A program made the translations under genes and the position numbers. Positions 19,866-28,298 of a DNA stretch of 64,000 nucleotides are shown in pieces. Origin of the DNA: Variovorax sp. WS11 (GTDB lineage: Bacteria; Pseudomonadota; Gammaproteobacteria; Burkholderiales; Burkholderiaceae_C). Under the pieces are notes generated by a model. The model saw only the letters and a program-made list of their open reading frames with translations. It did not search any database and had not been told where the DNA came from. The stretch's first letter is position 1; each line of letters begins with the position of its first letter. The stretch lies in NCBI RefSeq assembly GCF_010499245.1, contig NZ_JAAGOW010000001.1:124001-188000 (forward strand), given 5' to 3'.

Positions 19866-19913
19866 GGGAGAAACCGGTTTCTCCCCTAAGGCAAAAAGGA
19901 CCTGCGCGGTCCT
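19866..19913 (+). terminator. Two hairpins between serB and tctC
   Basis: A perfect 20-base palindrome (19866-19885, arms GGGAGAAA and TTTCTCCC) starts six bases after the serB stop. A second hairpin, AGGACC-tgcgc-GGTCCT, spans 19897-19913. Neither is followed by a clear T run. They may end the serB transcript or shape the tctC leader. Confidence 0.4.
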
Positions 19914-19983
19914 AGGGTTATCTTCAGTTTCGCTTGCGGCGCCCCGGGTGCTTGAATGCCCGGGCAACAACGTAGGAGACGAA

Positions 19984-20955
19984 ATGAAGCGCCGTCAGTC
20001 TCTGGCCGCACTCGGTGCCGCCGCCACCGCCCTGGTTCTTCCCGGGCTCGCCCACGCGGCCTACCCCGAGCGCCCGATCACGATGATCGTGCCGTGGGGC
20101 GCCGGCGGCGGCACCGATGCCGTGGCCCGCATCATCGCCGCCGAGCTCGAGAAAGAGCTCAAGCAGCCCATCAACGTGGTCAACCGCACGGGCGGCAGCG
20201 GCGTGGTCGGGCACCAGGCCATCGCCTCGGCCGCGCCCGACGGCTACACGCTGGGCATCGTCACGGTCGAGATCGGCATGATGCGCCACGCAGGCCTCAC
20301 GCAGCTCTCGGGCGCCGACTACACGCCGCTCGCGCTCATGAACTTCGACGCCAACGCAATCTTCGTGCGCGAGGACTCGCCCATCAAGAGCGCCAAGGAG
20401 CTGCTCGACGCCGCCAAGGCCAGCCCCGGCAAGCTGAAGGCCAGCGGCACCGGCCAGGGCGGCATCTGGCACCTGGGCCTCGCGCAATGGCTGGTCGACA
20501 ACAAGCTGCCCGGCAACGCGATCGCCTGGGTGCCGAGCCAGGGCGCCGCTCCGGGCCTGCAGGACCTGATGGCCGGCGGCGTCGACGTGGTGTCCTGCTC
20601 GCTGCCCGAGGCGCGCTCGCTGATCGACGCCGGCAAGGTGCGCCCGCTGCTGCTGCTGGGCTCCAAGCCCGACGGCATCTTTCCCAAGGTGCCGCTCTAC
20701 ACCGACGCCGCGGGAAAGATGTGGAATGCCGGCGCGTGGCGCGGCATCGCCGCGCCCAAGGGCCTGCCGAAGGAGCAGACCGATCAGCTCGCCGCCACGC
20801 TCAAGAAGATCTTCGACGGCAAGGGCTACCAGGACTTCCTGGCCTCGCGCGGCTTCGGCGCCCTCTATGCCGATCGCGCAGACTTCGGCAAGTTCATGGC
20901 CGAGAAGGACGCGGGCTTCGCCGTCGCGATGAAGGCCGTCGGCATCGCCAAGTAG
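19984..20955 (+). CDS. Tripartite tricarboxylate transporter substrate-binding protein (Bug/TctC)
   Basis: This is a 323-residue periplasmic receptor. The signal peptide (residues 1-26) begins KRRQSLAALG and ends AHA-AYPERP. The mature protein opens with the family's ITMIVPWGAGGGTDAVAR segment and contains GGSGVVGHQAIASAAPDGYTLG. AGGAGAC precedes ATG 19984. It is followed by the membrane subunits TctB and TctA, so this is a complete solute uptake system. The substrate is probably a carboxylate, but this is not determinable here. Confidence 0.92.
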   Translation: MKRRQSLAALGAAATALVLPGLAHAAYPERPITMIVPWGAGGGTDAVARIIAAELEKELKQPINVVNRTGGSGVVGHQAIASAAPDGYTLGIVTVEIGMMRHAGLTQLSGADYTPLALMNFDANAIFVREDSPIKSAKELLDAAKASPGKLKASGTGQGGIWHLGLAQWLVDNKLPGNAIAWVPSQGAAPGLQDLMAGGVDVVSCSLPEARSLIDAGKVRPLLLLGSKPDGIFPKVPLYTDAAGKMWNAGAWRGIAAPKGLPKEQTDQLAATLKKIFDGKGYQDFLASRGFGALYADRADFGKFMAEKDAGFAVAMKAVGIAK

Positions 20956-20974
20956 AGCCTGACCAGCCCTGTCG

Positions 20975-21442
20975 ATGCGCATCCATGACAGCCTGATCGG
21001 CGCCGCGCTGCTGCTGCTTTCGCTGGCGGTGCTCTGGCACATCCAGGGCTTTCCGCCGGCGGCTGGCCAGAACTTCGGGCCGGCGCTGTTCCCCGGGCTT
21101 GCCGCGGCGGGCCTTGCGCTGTGCTCGCTGGCGCTGACGTGGCAAGGCCTGCGCAGCGGGCAGCCCTTGCTCGTGCTCGGCGAGGGCCTGCGTTCCCCGC
21201 GGCGCCTCGCGGCCTTCGCGATCGTCATCGCCAGCATGGCCTTCTACATCCTGCTGGCCGACCGGCTCGGCTTCGTGCTGTGCAGTTTGCTGATACTGAC
21301 GTTGTTGCAATGGGCCTGCGGCGTGCGCCTGCCGGTCGCGCTGGCGGTGGCGGTCGCGGCCACGCTGGTGATCCACACCTGCTTCTACAAGCTGCTCAAG
21401 GTGCCGCTGCCCTGGGGCGTGCTGCAGCGCTTCGCGTGGTGA
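20975..21442 (+). CDS. TctB-family small membrane subunit
   Basis: This is a 155-residue inner-membrane protein with four predicted membrane helices (about residues 8-25, 40-57, 80-98 and 104-140 combined). This is the usual layout of the small TctB subunit of tripartite tricarboxylate transporters. The NFGPALFPGLAAAGL segment is typical of the family. It sits between the receptor and the large permease with short spacers, in one operon. Confidence 0.88.
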   Translation: MRIHDSLIGAALLLLSLAVLWHIQGFPPAAGQNFGPALFPGLAAAGLALCSLALTWQGLRSGQPLLVLGEGLRSPRRLAAFAIVIASMAFYILLADRLGFVLCSLLILTLLQWACGVRLPVALAVAVAATLVIHTCFYKLLKVPLPWGVLQRFAW

Positions 21443-21452
21443 GGCAAAGCTG

Positions 21453-22955
21453 ATGGATTCGGTCCTCCTCGCCCTGCAGACCGTCGCCACGCCGACCGTG
21501 CTGTTGGTGATGCTGCTGTCGGGCCTTTTCGGCATGTTCGTCGGTGCGGTGCCCGGGCTCACGGCCACCATGGCCACGGCCCTGCTGGTGCCCATCACCT
21601 TCTTCCTGCCGCCGGTGCCCGCCGTCGCGGCCATCGTCACGGCCACGGCCATGGCGATCTTCGCGGGCGACATTCCGGGCGCCCTGCTGCGTATCCCGGG
21701 CACGCCGGCCTCCGCCGCCTACACCGACGAGTCCTATGCGATGACGCGCAAGGGCCAGGGCGAGACGGCGCTGGGCATCGGCCTGGTGTTCTCCTGCATC
21801 GGCGGCCTGTTCGGCACGGCCGTGCTGATCGTGGCCGCGCCGGCGCTGGCCGAGGTGGCGATCAAGTTCAGCTCCTTCGAATATTTCTGGCTGGTGCTGC
21901 TGGGCCTGACCTGCGCGGTCTTCATCACCAGCGACACGCCGCTCAAGGGCCTCATCACGCTGTTCCTGGGCCTCCTGATGGGCTGCGTGGGCCTGGAGAA
22001 TCCGGCCGGCCATCCGCGCTTCACCTTCGGCAACGCGGACCTGCTGGGCGGGCTCACCCTGATCCCCGCGATGATCGGCATGTTCGCCATCTCCGAGATC
22101 CTGCGCTTCACGGTCACGGCCGAGGAACTCGCGCGCTTCAAGAAGCAGATCGGCTCGGTCTTTGCCGGCATGGGCGGCCTGATCCGCAAGTACCCGATGC
22201 AGACCCTGCGCGGCAGCGCGCTGGGCACCGCGGTCGGCATCCTGCCCGGGGCGGGCGCCGACATCGCGGCGTGGATGTCCTATGCGATGAGCAAGAAGCT
22301 CTCGAAGGAGCCGCAGAAGTTCGGCACCGGCCATCCGGAAGGCCTGGTCGAGGCCGGTGCCGCCAACAACAGCGCGCTCGCCGGCGCCTGGGTGCCGGCG
22401 CTGGTGTTCGGCATCCCGGGCGACTCCATCACGGCCATCGTGATCGGCGTGCTCTACATGAAGAACATGAACCCGGGCCCGATGATCTTCATGAACAACC
22501 CGCACAACGTCTACGCGGTGTTCATCGTCTTCATCCTCGCCAACCTGCTGATGCTGCCGCTGGGCTGGGCCTGCATCAAGGCCTCGGCGCGCATCTTGCG
22601 CATGCCGCGCACCGTGCTGATGCCGATCATCCTGGTCTTCTGCCTGGTGGGCGCCTTCGCCATCAACAACGCGCTGTTCGACCTCTGGATTCTGCTCGGC
22701 TTCGGCGTCGCGGCCTGGCTGCTGGAGGAGAACGGATTCCCGGTCGCGCCGGCCATCCTCGGCATGCTGCTGGGCAAGATGCTGGAGGAGAACTTCATCA
22801 CCTCGATGATCAAGTCCGACGGCAGCTGGCTGGCTTTCGTCGAGCGGCCGATCGCTGCCGGGCTCGCGCTGGCCACGCTGCTGGTCTGGTTCGGCTCGAC
22901 CGCCCTGGCCTGGCGGCGCCGGCATCGACGCCTGCAGACTGCCGCGGCACACTGA
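21453..22955 (+). CDS. TctA-family large permease subunit
   Basis: This is a 500-residue inner-membrane permease with about 11-12 hydrophobic segments. Signature stretches are VGAVPGLTATMATALLVP near residue 31 and the second-half copy GTAVGILPGAGADIAAWMSY. LVFGIPGDSITAIVIGVL also matches the TctA pore region. It starts 10 bases after tctB and ends four bases before the dehydrogenase gene, so all four genes form one transcript. Confidence 0.93.
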   Translation: MDSVLLALQTVATPTVLLVMLLSGLFGMFVGAVPGLTATMATALLVPITFFLPPVPAVAAIVTATAMAIFAGDIPGALLRIPGTPASAAYTDESYAMTRKGQGETALGIGLVFSCIGGLFGTAVLIVAAPALAEVAIKFSSFEYFWLVLLGLTCAVFITSDTPLKGLITLFLGLLMGCVGLENPAGHPRFTFGNADLLGGLTLIPAMIGMFAISEILRFTVTAEELARFKKQIGSVFAGMGGLIRKYPMQTLRGSALGTAVGILPGAGADIAAWMSYAMSKKLSKEPQKFGTGHPEGLVEAGAANNSALAGAWVPALVFGIPGDSITAIVIGVLYMKNMNPGPMIFMNNPHNVYAVFIVFILANLLMLPLGWACIKASARILRMPRTVLMPIILVFCLVGAFAINNALFDLWILLGFGVAAWLLEENGFPVAPAILGMLLGKMLEENFITSMIKSDGSWLAFVERPIAAGLALATLLVWFGSTALAWRRRHRRLQTAAAH

Positions 22956-22959
22956 ACAC

Positions 22960-24027
22960 ATGAACACCGACACCTCTCCCCGTTACGACGCCTCTGCCCT
23001 CGCCCGCTACGCGGCGCAACTCCTGCAGCACGCAGGCCTGGCCGAGGCCATGGCCGGCACGGTGGCCGACACGCTGGTGCAGGGCGACCTGCTGGGCCAC
23101 GACACGCACGGCCTCGCGCTCCTGGCCGGCTATGTGAAGGAACTGGAGGCCGGCCGGATGCGGCGCGAGGGCGCTCCGATCTTGGTCTCCGACCGCCCTG
23201 CCGCCGTGCTGTGGGACGGCCAGCGCCTGCCCGGCCCCTGGCTGGTCCACCAGGGCCTGAACCTGCTGCTGCCGCGGGCGCGCGAGCTGGGCACCGCTTC
23301 GCTGGTGATCCGCCGCAGCCACCACATCGCCTGCCTCGCCGCCTACCTGCTGCGGGCGCTGGAAGAAGACATGCTGCTGGTGCTGGCCTGCTCCGACCCC
23401 AACACCGCCAGCGTCGCGCCCTTCGGCGGCACGCAGGCGGTGTTCACGCCCAACCCGCTGGCGCTGGGCTTCCCGCTCGGCGACGGCGGGGCGATGGTCG
23501 ACATCTCGGCCTCCATCACCACCAACGGCATGAGCAACCGCAAGCACCACGCGGGCGAGACCTTCGAGCACGAAGTGCTCATCGACGCGAAGGGCCGGCC
23601 CTCGAAAAACCCGGCGGTGCTCTTCGACCAGCCGCCCGGCACGCTGCTGCCGGTGGGCGGCCTGTCCCATGGCCACAAGGGCTACGGCCTGGCGCTGCTG
23701 GTGGAATCGCTGACCGGCGGGCTCTCCGGCCATGGCCGGGCCGATCCGCCCGAGGGCTGGGGCGCGACGGTGTACCTCACGCTGCACGACCTGAATGCCT
23801 TCGGCGGCAAGGCGGCCTTCCTGCGCCAGATGGACCACGTGGCCGCGCAGTGCCGCGCCAACGTGCCCGCCGACGCGGCGAAGCCGGTGCGGCTGCCGGG
23901 CGAGCGCGGCCTGCAGCGGCGCGCCGAGCAGATCGCAGCCGGCGTGCGCCTGGCGCCTTCGATCCCACCCTCGCTGCAGGCTGCCGAGCAGCGCTACGGC
24001 CTGAAGCTGGCCGACGCGCTGCGCTGA
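22960..24027 (+). CDS. Ldh/malate/ureidoglycolate-type NAD(P)-dependent 2-hydroxyacid dehydrogenase
   Basis: This is a 355-residue Ldh_2 superfamily oxidoreductase. Family features are GHDTHGLALL near residue 46, RRSHHIACLAAYLLRA, FTPNPLALGFPL, and GLSHGHKGYGLALLVESLTGGLSG near residue 235. The superfamily acts on malate, lactate, ureidoglycolate or sulfolactate. Being fused to a Tct uptake operon suggests that it oxidises the imported 2-hydroxyacid, which is inference. It converges on the aminotransferase gene. Confidence 0.88.
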   Translation: MNTDTSPRYDASALARYAAQLLQHAGLAEAMAGTVADTLVQGDLLGHDTHGLALLAGYVKELEAGRMRREGAPILVSDRPAAVLWDGQRLPGPWLVHQGLNLLLPRARELGTASLVIRRSHHIACLAAYLLRALEEDMLLVLACSDPNTASVAPFGGTQAVFTPNPLALGFPLGDGGAMVDISASITTNGMSNRKHHAGETFEHEVLIDAKGRPSKNPAVLFDQPPGTLLPVGGLSHGHKGYGLALLVESLTGGLSGHGRADPPEGWGATVYLTLHDLNAFGGKAAFLRQMDHVAAQCRANVPADAAKPVRLPGERGLQRRAEQIAAGVRLAPSIPPSLQAAEQRYGLKLADALR

Positions 24028-24041
24028 GGGCCAGGAACGGC

Positions 24042-25229
24042 TCAGAGCGCTGCGCCCAGGCGCGCGATGCCTTCCTCGATCTTCTCGACGTTGGCGGTCG
24101 CGAAGCTCAGCCGCAAGGTCGCCAGATCGGGCTTTTCGGCGAAGAAGGGCGCGCCGGGCACGAAGGCCACGCCCTTCTCGATCGCCCGCTTGGCCAGCGC
24201 ATTGGCATCGGCCAGCTTGCCGTTCGCGCCCGTCAGCCGGGCCCAGAAGAACAGCCCGCCGCCCGGCTGCGTGAACGCGATCGCATCGCCGAGCTCGCGC
24301 TTCAGCGCCGCGCCCATGGCGGCGGCTCGCTCCGCATAGACCTTGCGCACATGCGCCAGCGTGTCGGGCATGCGCCCGCTCTTGAGGTACTGCGCGGCGG
24401 TGGCCTGCGCGAACGTGCTGGTGTGGGCATCGCTGAACTGCTTGCACATGGTGGCCTTGGCCAGCAGCTCCGGCGGCGCGATCATCCAGCCGATGCGCAG
24501 GCCCGGGCTCAGCACCTTGCTCAGGCTGCCGCAATGCACCACCAGCTCGCGGCTGCCCGGGACCTCGGCGGTCAGCGACATGATCGAAGGCGGCGGCGCC
24601 TTGCCGAAATAGAGGTCGCCGTAGGGGTCGTCCTCCACGATCACCGTGCCGTGCTTCACCGCCAGCTCCAGCACCTTCTTGCGGCGCTCCAGGTTCAGCA
24701 TCGCGCCGCTGGGGTTGCCGAAGGTGGGGATCAGGTAGACGAACTTGGGCTTGTGCTCGGCGATCAGCTGCTCCAGCCGGTCGACCTGCACGCCCTCGGC
24801 ATCGATGGGCGCGCTGATCAGCTCGGCCCCATAGAGGCGGAAGCACTGGATGGTCGCGAGGAAGGTCGGTCCCTCGACGATCACCTTGTCGCCGGGCGAG
24901 ATGAGGGTCTTGCCCAGCAGGTCGAGTGCCTGCTGGCTGCCGGTGGTCACGATCAGCCCCTCGGGCGCGACCTCCACGCCCTTGCCCTTCATGAAGGCCG
25001 AGAGCTGCGCGCGCAGCGGCTCGTAGCCCTCGGTGGCGCCGTACTGCAGGGCGCCGCCGGGCTCTTCGGCCAGCGCCTTCGAGCTCGCCTCCTTCAGCCC
25101 CTCGACGTCGAACATCGCGCTGTCCGGAAAGCCGCCGGCGAAGCTGATGATGCCGGGCTTGCCCAGCAGCTTGAAGAGTTCGCGGATGGCGGAGGTTTCG
25201 ACGTTGTCGAGGCGGGTGGCGAATTGCAT
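24042..25229 (-). CDS. PLP-dependent class I/II aminotransferase (2-aminoadipate/MocR-like catalytic type)
   Basis: This is a 395-residue fold-type I aminotransferase. It starts with IRELFKLLGKPGIISFAGGFPD, the signature of the LysN/2-aminoadipate and aromatic aminotransferase branch. The substrate and cofactor site shows TTGSQQALDLLGKT, PTFGNPSG and EDDPYGDLYF. The PLP-binding Lys lies in CGSLSKVLSPGLRIGW. The start is ATG 25229. The preferred amino acid cannot be assigned; branched, aromatic or 2-aminoadipate are all possible. It is divergent from nth. Confidence 0.9.
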   Translation of the reverse strand: MQFATRLDNVETSAIRELFKLLGKPGIISFAGGFPDSAMFDVEGLKEASSKALAEEPGGALQYGATEGYEPLRAQLSAFMKGKGVEVAPEGLIVTTGSQQALDLLGKTLISPGDKVIVEGPTFLATIQCFRLYGAELISAPIDAEGVQVDRLEQLIAEHKPKFVYLIPTFGNPSGAMLNLERRKKVLELAVKHGTVIVEDDPYGDLYFGKAPPPSIMSLTAEVPGSRELVVHCGSLSKVLSPGLRIGWMIAPPELLAKATMCKQFSDAHTSTFAQATAAQYLKSGRMPDTLAHVRKVYAERAAAMGAALKRELGDAIAFTQPGGGLFFWARLTGANGKLADANALAKRAIEKGVAFVPGAPFFAEKPDLATLRLSFATANVEKIEEGIARLGAAL

Positions 25230-25325
25230 GGGAACCTGCTGCGAATGACGGAAGGGGTGCCATTGTCGCAAGTTCGGGCCAGGCCGCCGCCGGGCGGGGG
25301 CAACATGCATACACTGCCGGCCACG

Positions 25326-25964
25326 ATGAAAAAAACAGCGATCGAGCCCTTCTTCGCCACCCTGCAGGCGGCCAATCCGGAACCCGAGACCGAGCTGGAG
25401 TACAGCACCCCCTTCGAGCTGCTGGCCGCCGTGCTGCTCTCGGCGCAGGCCACCGACGTGGGCGTGAACAAGGCCACCCGCAAGCTGTTCCCGGTCGCGA
25501 ACACGCCGCAGGCCATCCTCGAGCTGGGGATCGAAGGGCTGGAGGGCTACATCAAGACCATCGGCCTCTACCGCAGCAAGGCCAAGCACCTGATGGAGGC
25601 CTGCCGCATGCTGATCGAGCGCCACGGCGGCGAGGTGCCGCGCACGCGCGCCGAGCTCGAGGCCCTGCCGGGCGTGGGCCGCAAGACCGCGAACGTGGTG
25701 CTCAACGTGGCCTTCGGCGAAGCCACGATGGCGGTCGACACCCACATCTTCCGCGTCAGCAATCGCACCGGCCTGGCGCCCGGCAAGACGCCGCTGGAGG
25801 TCGAGCTCAAGCTCGAGAAGCGCGTGCCGCCGGCCTATCGCCTGCATGCCCACCACTGGCTGATCCTGCACGGGCGCTACGTTTGCGTGGCGCGCAAGCC
25901 GATGTGCTGGAAGTGCGCGGTGGCGCCCTGGTGCGACTACAAGCCGAAGACGCCGGCGCCCTGA
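25326..25964 (+). CDS. nth: Endonuclease III (DNA glycosylase/AP lyase)
   Basis: This is a 212-residue base-excision repair enzyme that removes oxidised pyrimidines and cleaves abasic sites. It has LLSAQATDVGVNKATRKLF, the helix-hairpin-helix LPGVGRKTANVVL with the catalytic Lys, and the catalytic Asp in VDTHIFRVSNR. The C-terminal 4Fe-4S motif has the C-x6-C-x2-C-x5-C spacing. I chose ATG 25326 because it gives the standard length (E. coli 211); ATG 25305 is an in-frame alternative seven codons upstream. Confidence 0.95.
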   Translation: MKKTAIEPFFATLQAANPEPETELEYSTPFELLAAVLLSAQATDVGVNKATRKLFPVANTPQAILELGIEGLEGYIKTIGLYRSKAKHLMEACRMLIERHGGEVPRTRAELEALPGVGRKTANVVLNVAFGEATMAVDTHIFRVSNRTGLAPGKTPLEVELKLEKRVPPAYRLHAHHWLILHGRYVCVARKPMCWKCAVAPWCDYKPKTPAP

Positions 25965-26065
25965 GCGCCTGCCCGGCCGCGCGAACGGCTCGCGCTGCGG
26001 CCCCTACGAGCCGCGGACTCGCTCCCTTGCGGCGCCCGCGGCGCGGCGCCATCATCGTGATTGCC

Positions 26066-26539
26066 ATGCAATGCCGCTTTCGCCTTTTCCTGGTGTGCGC
26101 CCTGGGCGCGCTGGCCCTGCCGGGCTGGGCGCGCGACCAGCTTGGGGGACCGGCGCCGCCCCCATCGCCGGCTCCACGGTCACCGTCCGCGGCCAAGGAC
26201 AAGCCGGCGAAGCTGCTCACCGATGCGCGCTTCCGCAGAACCTGGCGCGGCCTGCTCGGCGCCCACGCGCGCGAACCCTGGCTCGCCCAGATGAATGGTC
26301 CCGCTCCGGAGCCGCGCTGGGTGTACGTGGGCGGCAGCCGCTACGTGCTGCATGCCTTCTGCAAGCCGCACGACTGCCACGACAACAACGCGGTGATGCT
26401 CTACAGCCCGTTCGACCTGCGCATCCACGCATGGGTGCATCGCGGGCAAGGCAACATGCTGATCGGCACTTCATCGCCTGCCATGGCAGGCGAACTGCAG
26501 CGGCTGTGGCGCCGCGAATGGCGGGCGCCGTCGCGCTAG
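26066..26539 (+). CDS. ivy: Ivy-family periplasmic lysozyme inhibitor
   Basis: This is a 157-residue exported protein. The signal peptide is residues 1-22 (FRLFLVCALGALALPGWA). The CKPHDC loop near residue 100 is the hallmark of Ivy, the hexapeptide that enters the c-type lysozyme active site; the flanking YVLHAF and NNAVMLYSP fit the fold. The start ATG 26066 puts the signal peptide first. Ivy may protect against host lysozyme or limit the cell's own lytic transglycosylases. It converges on the cobC phosphatase with seven bases between stops. Confidence 0.85.
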   Translation: MQCRFRLFLVCALGALALPGWARDQLGGPAPPPSPAPRSPSAAKDKPAKLLTDARFRRTWRGLLGAHAREPWLAQMNGPAPEPRWVYVGGSRYVLHAFCKPHDCHDNNAVMLYSPFDLRIHAWVHRGQGNMLIGTSSPAMAGELQRLWRREWRAPSR

Positions 26540-26546
26540 CCTTTCT

Positions 26547-27095
26547 TCAACCCTCGACCACCACCCACTCGCCGAACGCGATCGGCCGCGAGGGCCATTG
26601 GTCGGCGCGCTCCACGCAGCGCAGGCCATCTCGCAGCAGCCAGACGGCGCGGATCACGCCGGCATGCGTGATCCACAGCGCATCGCGCCCGGCAGCGCGC
26701 CATTCGTCGAAGGCTTCGCCCACCCGCCCCATGAACTCGCGCGTGCTCTCGCCATGGCCGCCCGGCCGCGCATCGGCGAAGGCGCCGGTCCAGGCATCGA
26801 GCTCGGCGCGCGCGATGCTGCGCCAGTCGCAGCCTTCCCAGGCGCCGAAATCCATCTCCGCGATGCGCGGGTCGACGCGCAGTGGCAGCTCCGGCCGCAG
26901 CGCGGCGATGGCCTGCGCCAGCAGCGCGCAGCGCTGCAGGGGCGAGCTGACGAGCTCGGTCTGCGCCGCGAGCGCCGGCGCGATCCGCTCGGCGATGGCG
27001 CGCGTCGCTTCCGGCGGCACGCCCACGTCGGAACGGCCATAGCAGGAGCCGGCCACCGCGGTGGTCTGGGCGTGACGCACGAGTCCCAGCTTCAT
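26547..27095 (-). CDS. cobC: Alpha-ribazole-5'-phosphate phosphatase-like histidine phosphatase
   Basis: This is a 182-residue histidine-phosphatase superfamily member. The catalytic signature is LVRHAQTT at residues 5-12 (His8 as phospho-acceptor), then SSPLQRCALLAQAI, the acidic EMDFGAWEG and the second His in ITHAGVIRA. It is the last gene of the cobalamin set and overlaps cobS (ATGA). That supports a role in removing the 5'-phosphate from alpha-ribazole phosphate or from adenosylcobalamin 5'-phosphate. From sequence alone it could be a general phosphatase; context decides. Confidence 0.85.
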   Translation of the reverse strand: MKLGLVRHAQTTAVAGSCYGRSDVGVPPEATRAIAERIAPALAAQTELVSSPLQRCALLAQAIAALRPELPLRVDPRIAEMDFGAWEGCDWRSIARAELDAWTGAFADARPGGHGESTREFMGRVGEAFDEWRAAGRDALWITHAGVIRAVWLLRDGLRCVERADQWPSRPIAFGEWVVVEG

Positions 27096-27892
27096 GCCTG
27101 CCAGGCGAGCGCCAGGTAGAGGGCCAGCTCGCACAGTTGCTGGGTGGCGCCCAGCCCGTCGCCGGTGAAGCCCTGCAGCCGGCGCGCGAGCAGCCAGGCC
27201 ATGTACGACGCCGCGAGCACGCAGGCGACCATGGCAGCCACGGCCTGCGCGAGCGGATGCGTGAACAGCAGCAGCAGGACGGCCGGCAACGCATACAGCA
27301 CGCCCACCAGCAAAGCCCCGCCGCCGATCGCATCGGCCAGCGGCTTGGACTTGCTCGCGCTGCCGTCGTCGCCCACGTAAGGCAGCCATCGGATCAGGAA
27401 CAGCGGGGCCAGCCTCGACAGCACGTGCGCCCCCAGCAAGGCGGTCGCGACGTTCATCGCGCCCTGCCCCGCCAGCGTGGCCAGCAGCGCGGTCTTCAAA
27501 CCCAGCGCCAGCACCAGCGCCAGCGCGCCGAAGGCCCCGATGCGCGAGTCCTTCATGATCTGCAGCGCACGCGCCCGATCCAACGAGCCGCCCAGGCCAT
27601 CGACCACGTCGGCCAGCCCGTCCTCGTGGAAGGCCCCGGTCAGCAGCACGGTCGCGATCGTCGACAGCAGCGCTGCCGCGACCGCGCCGGCCATGCCGGG
27701 CAGGCCCGATTGCGCGAGCAGGAACACGCCTGCCCCGACCGCGCCCACCAGCCATCCCACGCCGGGAAAATGCGCCGCGCTCGCACGCAGCATCGCGGGG
27801 CTGAAGCCCACCCAGGCCGCCAGCCGCCCCGTGACCGGCACGCGCGTGAAGAACTGGAGCGCCAGCAGGAAATGGCGCACGCCGTGCATCAT
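27092..27892 (-). CDS. cobS: Adenosylcobinamide-GDP ribazoletransferase (cobalamin synthase)
   Basis: This is a 266-residue integral membrane enzyme joining AdoCbi-GDP with alpha-ribazole(-phosphate). The metal-binding motif is GAFHEDGLADVVDGLGG near residue 90, preceded by FLLALQFFTRVPV. MKDSRIGAFG and at least six hydrophobic helices follow. Two ATGs stand side by side (27892, 27889). It normally follows cobT, but here a HepT/MntA pair lies between them, and cobS starts 20 bases after hepT ends. Its expression probably depends on read-through from that pair. Confidence 0.95.
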   Translation of the reverse strand: MMHGVRHFLLALQFFTRVPVTGRLAAWVGFSPAMLRASAAHFPGVGWLVGAVGAGVFLLAQSGLPGMAGAVAAALLSTIATVLLTGAFHEDGLADVVDGLGGSLDRARALQIMKDSRIGAFGALALVLALGLKTALLATLAGQGAMNVATALLGAHVLSRLAPLFLIRWLPYVGDDGSASKSKPLADAIGGGALLVGVLYALPAVLLLLFTHPLAQAVAAMVACVLAASYMAWLLARRLQGFTGDGLGATQQLCELALYLALAWQA

Positions 27893-27911
27893 GGGGCGAG
27901 CTGGATGCCCT

Positions 27912-28298
27912 TCATGGCTTCATCCCATCGTCGCTGTGGTCTTCATCCCCAACGTCCTGTCGCACGGCATGCAGTTGCTTGAGTAACTCCGGCAGCGCCG
28001 TTTGCACGGTATCCCACACCACTTCGAGGTTGATGTCGAAGTAGCCGTGGGCGATGCGGTTGCGCATGCCGCGCATGCTGCGCCAAGGCACCTCGGGATG
28101 CGCGTCGGTGAACTGGGCGTAAGCGTCCATCACTTTCGTGGCAGCCTCGCCGATGATGATCAGGCTCATGATGACGGCCTGCTGGGTGCGTTTGTCCGCA
28201 AGAAAGTCATCCTCGGCCAGCCCTTGCACGAAGCCGCACGCATCCGCCGCCGCCTGCTGCATGTGGTCGATGTAGTCGGCCAGACGGTTCTCGCTCAT
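27912..28298 (-). CDS. hepT: HepT-type HEPN ribonuclease toxin (DUF86)
   Basis: This is a 128-residue all-helical HEPN protein. The active-site motif R-x4-H-x-Y is complete: Arg79, His84 and Tyr86 in RNRIAHGYFDI. In characterised HepT/MntA pairs HepT is an RNase, and the motif Tyr is modified with AMP by MntA to silence it. A short acidic tail (DEDHSDDG) follows. The gene overlaps mntA by ATGA, antitoxin first, and precedes cobS by 20 bases. Confidence 0.9.
   Translation of the reverse strand: MSENRLADYIDHMQQAAADACGFVQGLAEDDFLADKRTQQAVIMSLIIIGEAATKVMDAYAQFTDAHPEVPWRSMRGMRNRIAHGYFDINLEVVWDTVQTALPELLKQLHAVRQDVGDEDHSDDGMKP

Noticed and set aside
22810-25314. An 834-codon minus-strand frame across the dehydrogenase and aminotransferase
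   Set aside because: It crosses two real genes in a different frame, has no recognisable domain and is explained by base composition.
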